A DNA stretch of 64,000 nucleotides from Leptodactylus fallax (lineage: Eukaryota > Chordata > Amphibia > Anura > Leptodactylidae): the NCBI GenBank assembly GCA_947044405.1, contig CAMRHE010000507.1:248001-312000 (forward strand). The letters run 5' to 3'. Position numbers and translations under genes: made by a program. The notes below the pieces were generated by a model. That model searched no databases and had not been told where the DNA came from. It was given only the letters and a program-made list of their open reading frames with translations. The stretch's first letter is position 1; every line of letters begins with the position of its first letter. This document shows, piece after piece, positions 62,160 to 64,000 of the stretch.

Positions 62160-62272
62160 GACAGCACTTGCACCGGGCCCTATGGTAGCGGGGGGGCCCC
62201 TTGGGACAGTGGGGCAGACCTGCATTTACTGTCCCGCTGTTCCAGGCTGTCCCAACTTCAGCGTAGCAGCCT
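62160..62272. mobile_element. Fragment of a hAT MITE inside LINE 2
   Basis: cttgcaccgggccctatgg through gctgtcccaacttc closely matches 62642-62724 of the neighbouring MITE. The LINE C-terminus (FDSFWSLWDTYC) resumes right after, so this is an independent, end-deleted insertion in LINE 2. Exact ends are unclear. Confidence 0.6.
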
Positions 62273-62410
62273 TTGATTCATTTTGGTCCCTCTGGGATAC
62301 CTATTGTACACTGCAGGGTCTCTGATCTCCCCTCCCTCCCCTATTGCTCCCATCCTGTTTTCCCTTGTTCGTCATCCAATCTTACTATCTCTCCTGTGTA
62401 GTAGCCAGGG

Positions 62411-62608
62411 TTGGTAACTGAGTTATAAAGTTATAAAGAGCGTCCCTCACTCTGGAGGACCTGCCCTGTCCTGTATTATATAAACAACCCATTAATGTGA
62501 ATAAGCACTGTGTAATGCTTCATTCCCCCTGTGGTGGCGCTGCAGGGAGTCTGAATACTTACTGCTAGGTTTCCTCACAGATGGCAGCTAATCACTGTGG
62601 GGTATCAG
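62411..62608. other. Unassigned sequence between LINE 2 and the hAT MITE
   Basis: Contains the short direct repeat agttataa near 62420-62437 and ctgtggtggcgctgcaggg near 62530. It may include the LINE tail. No gene. Confidence 0.45.
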
Positions 62609-63302
62609 CAGGGATGCTTTAACCATAGGGCCAACTGTACACTTGCACTGGGCCCTATGGTAGTGGGGGCCCCTTTGGACAGCAGGACAGTCCTGCATAT
62701 GCTGTTCCAGGCTGTCCCAACTTAAGCTCATCAGTATCCTCAGGACAACAATGAGCTGCATACAATGATGAAGCAGGGAGCCATCCTCTCTTCCCCAGGA
62801 GTAATAGTCGTGATTTGATGATGTCACTTACATTGCGCCTTAAGTTCCCTGAAGACTCCGGACCAGAGACAGCAGGGGAGCGAGGAGAGCGGAGTATTAG
62901 TGATTTTTTATGTTTGTTTGGTTTCAGAGGGACATAATATTTTGGGGGCAACTGCAGGAGGACTTTAAAATGTGGGGCAGCTGTAGGGGTACAATAAACT
63001 GTGGGGGCAGCTGCAGGGAGACATTAAACTATGGGGACAGTTGGAGGGGGAGGAAATAAACTATGGGGGTAGCTGGAGGGGAACATTATACTGTGGGGGC
63101 AGATGGACAGGGACATTAAACTGTGGGGTTTGCTGGAGGGGGACATTATATTGTATGAGGCCACTAGGGAGGCATTATACTGTGTGAGAGCCACTAAGGG
63201 GGCATTATAATTTGTGCAAATCGGGTATTTCTAAGTGGTGGTGATGGGGGGGCACTTATGAACCCTTTGCACTGGGCCCACCAATGTGTTAAAATGGCTC
63301 TG
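62609..63302. mobile_element. hAT MITE, 694 bp
   Basis: Starts CAGGGATGCTTTAACCATA and ends with the complement of CAGAGCCATTTTAACACAT. Flanked by ggtatcag (62601-62608) and ggtatcat (63303-63310), an 8-bp duplication with one mismatch. Contains cactgggccc near both ends and a degenerate ~31-bp array. No coding capacity. Confidence 0.87.
62935..63215. repeat. Degenerate ~31-bp array in the 694-bp hAT MITE
   Basis: About eight copies of acattaaactgtgggggcag plus ctgcagggg-type sequence; later copies approach ggcattatactgtgtgag. It is the same compositional theme as the arrays at 36.7 and 59.3 kb. Confidence 0.75.
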
Positions 63303-63627
63303 GGTATCATCAGAGGACACTAGCTTTTAAGGTTATTGTCAAATGATTCTTCAAGGAAGTAGGGATCGTCCAAAGCAGATTAATTGTGAAATGTACTTTA
63401 TGTTAGGCTACATATAGTGACATATATATCAGGGTTTCCATATGAATCCCCGTCGGATGTATCATCAGGTTCCTCAGCACATGCAGCGCTATTCTTGCCA
63501 TCAAAATGGATCCTGTACTTTTAGGCTATGTTCACTTCTATGTAAGAGTCTCCACTCGGAGCAGAGTGCACTGTTTTGGGATGGAGGAGGGGAGCAACAC
63601 GCAAAGTGTGCACAGCGTACCATGAAA

Positions 63628-63676
63628 ATTTACAGACCACACTCTCTTTAACATAAAGAGGGTGTGGTCTGTAAAT
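63628..63676. repeat. 49-bp near-perfect hairpin
   Basis: Arms of 23 bp (atttacagaccacactctc plus ttta; complement at 63654-63676) with one mismatch and a 3-base loop aca. It could be a tiny palindromic MITE or a fold-back transcript, but no flanking duplication is evident. Confidence 0.85.
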
Positions 63677-64000
63677 CCACGCCCCCTTTGAAGATCCTCC
63701 GACAGTTCCTCCTCTCACCCATGGTGGTCACTGTCCCTTACATTAATGTTCCCCTAATGTAAACATTGTCCCCTTGTATTAAAGGAGTTATCCACTTTTC
63801 TAATATTGAAGACCTTCAATGGGACAGCAGTGCAGTATCTAAACCCACCGCTACACATCATATGGCTCCTGGCATGTTAGCATTACAAGTAACCACACTG
63901 TTCTGGAACAGCTGATCTACAGAAGTCCTAATGTCCCACACAGTATAATGTCCCCATCACCTCCCTCCATACAGTATAATGGCCCCATCACTGAACCAAC
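63677..64000. other. Unassigned right edge, with inverted 31-mer relics
   Basis: No gene. At 63937-63987 two phrases (cacagtataatgtccccatc and acagtataatggccccatc) are the minus-strand form of the 31-bp theme, probably the start of another hAT-associated array continuing past the window. Confidence 0.5.

Larger units (their letters stand above)
55560..62410 (+). mobile_element. Second Tx1/L1-type LINE, decayed, split by a hAT element
   Basis: Segments 55560-58467 and 61098-~62410 are one LINE: ORF1 relic, endonuclease relic, then, beyond the hAT insertion, reverse transcriptase and the C-terminal tail (FDSFWSLWDTYCTLQ near 62273-62320). The order and motifs match the LINE at 44.4 kb but with many stops and shifts. 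The 5' boundary is a guess from where GC-rich leader-like sequence begins, and the 3' boundary is uncertain. No target duplication was identified. It is older than the 44.4 kb LINE. Confidence 0.8.

Overview
The window is eukaryotic, and almost everything recognisable in it is repetitive DNA. Tc1-type transposons, L1/Tx1-type LINEs, long non-autonomous hAT elements, a SPIN-like hAT element and solo LTRs together suggest a vertebrate, most likely a frog or other amphibian with a large genome. This is inference from element types. I see no host protein gene, tRNA, rRNA or CRISPR array. Every substantial coding stretch belongs to a mobile element.

Region 1 (1-36105) is a head-to-tail array of an approximately 4.32 kb unit: six near-identical copies, a seventh interrupted by two transposons, and an eighth cut off after about 1.35 kb. 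The array probably continues left of the window. Each full unit holds an 11-copy 41-bp minisatellite whose minus strand spells a reverse-transcriptase motif, an imperfect hairpin shared with hAT elements elsewhere in the window, a 3'-truncated 7SL (SRP) RNA retropseudogene with an A-rich tail, and a thrice-repeated 3' module. Copy 7 carries a 2.84 kb non-autonomous hAT (8-bp target duplication) and a complete Tc1 element whose transposase has one visible nonsense codon.

Region 2 (36106-42720) starts with a second hAT-like element holding a 31-bp tandem array. Next come a left-truncated Tc1, a solo LTR (5-bp duplication) 6 bp past the Tc1 end, about 1.2 kb of unassigned sequence, and a SPIN-like hAT that contains another solo LTR.

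Region 3 (about 43.9-50.2 kb) is a nest. A Tc1/mariner-type MITE holds a Tx1-like LINE with a perfect 15-bp target duplication. That LINE holds a Tc1 with an intact 359-codon frame but Asn at the second catalytic Asp. The MITE may itself sit in a decayed hAT transposase relic.

Region 4 (51.35-55.29 kb) is a 40-bp minisatellite interrupted by the 5' half of a CR1/L2-type LINE (minus strand), a 1.2 kb unknown insertion and a 117-bp Penelope-like tail with an 11-bp duplication. Region 5 (about 55.56-62.4 kb) is a second, decayed Tx1/L1 LINE split by a 2.62 kb hAT (8-bp duplication). Region 6 (62.6-64 kb) has a small hAT MITE, a 49-bp near-perfect hairpin and unassigned sequence.

The elements do not form a pathway. 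Their insertions into one another give a relative chronology. Family names rest on recalled consensus features and motifs, since no search was run; boundaries supported by target duplications are firm.
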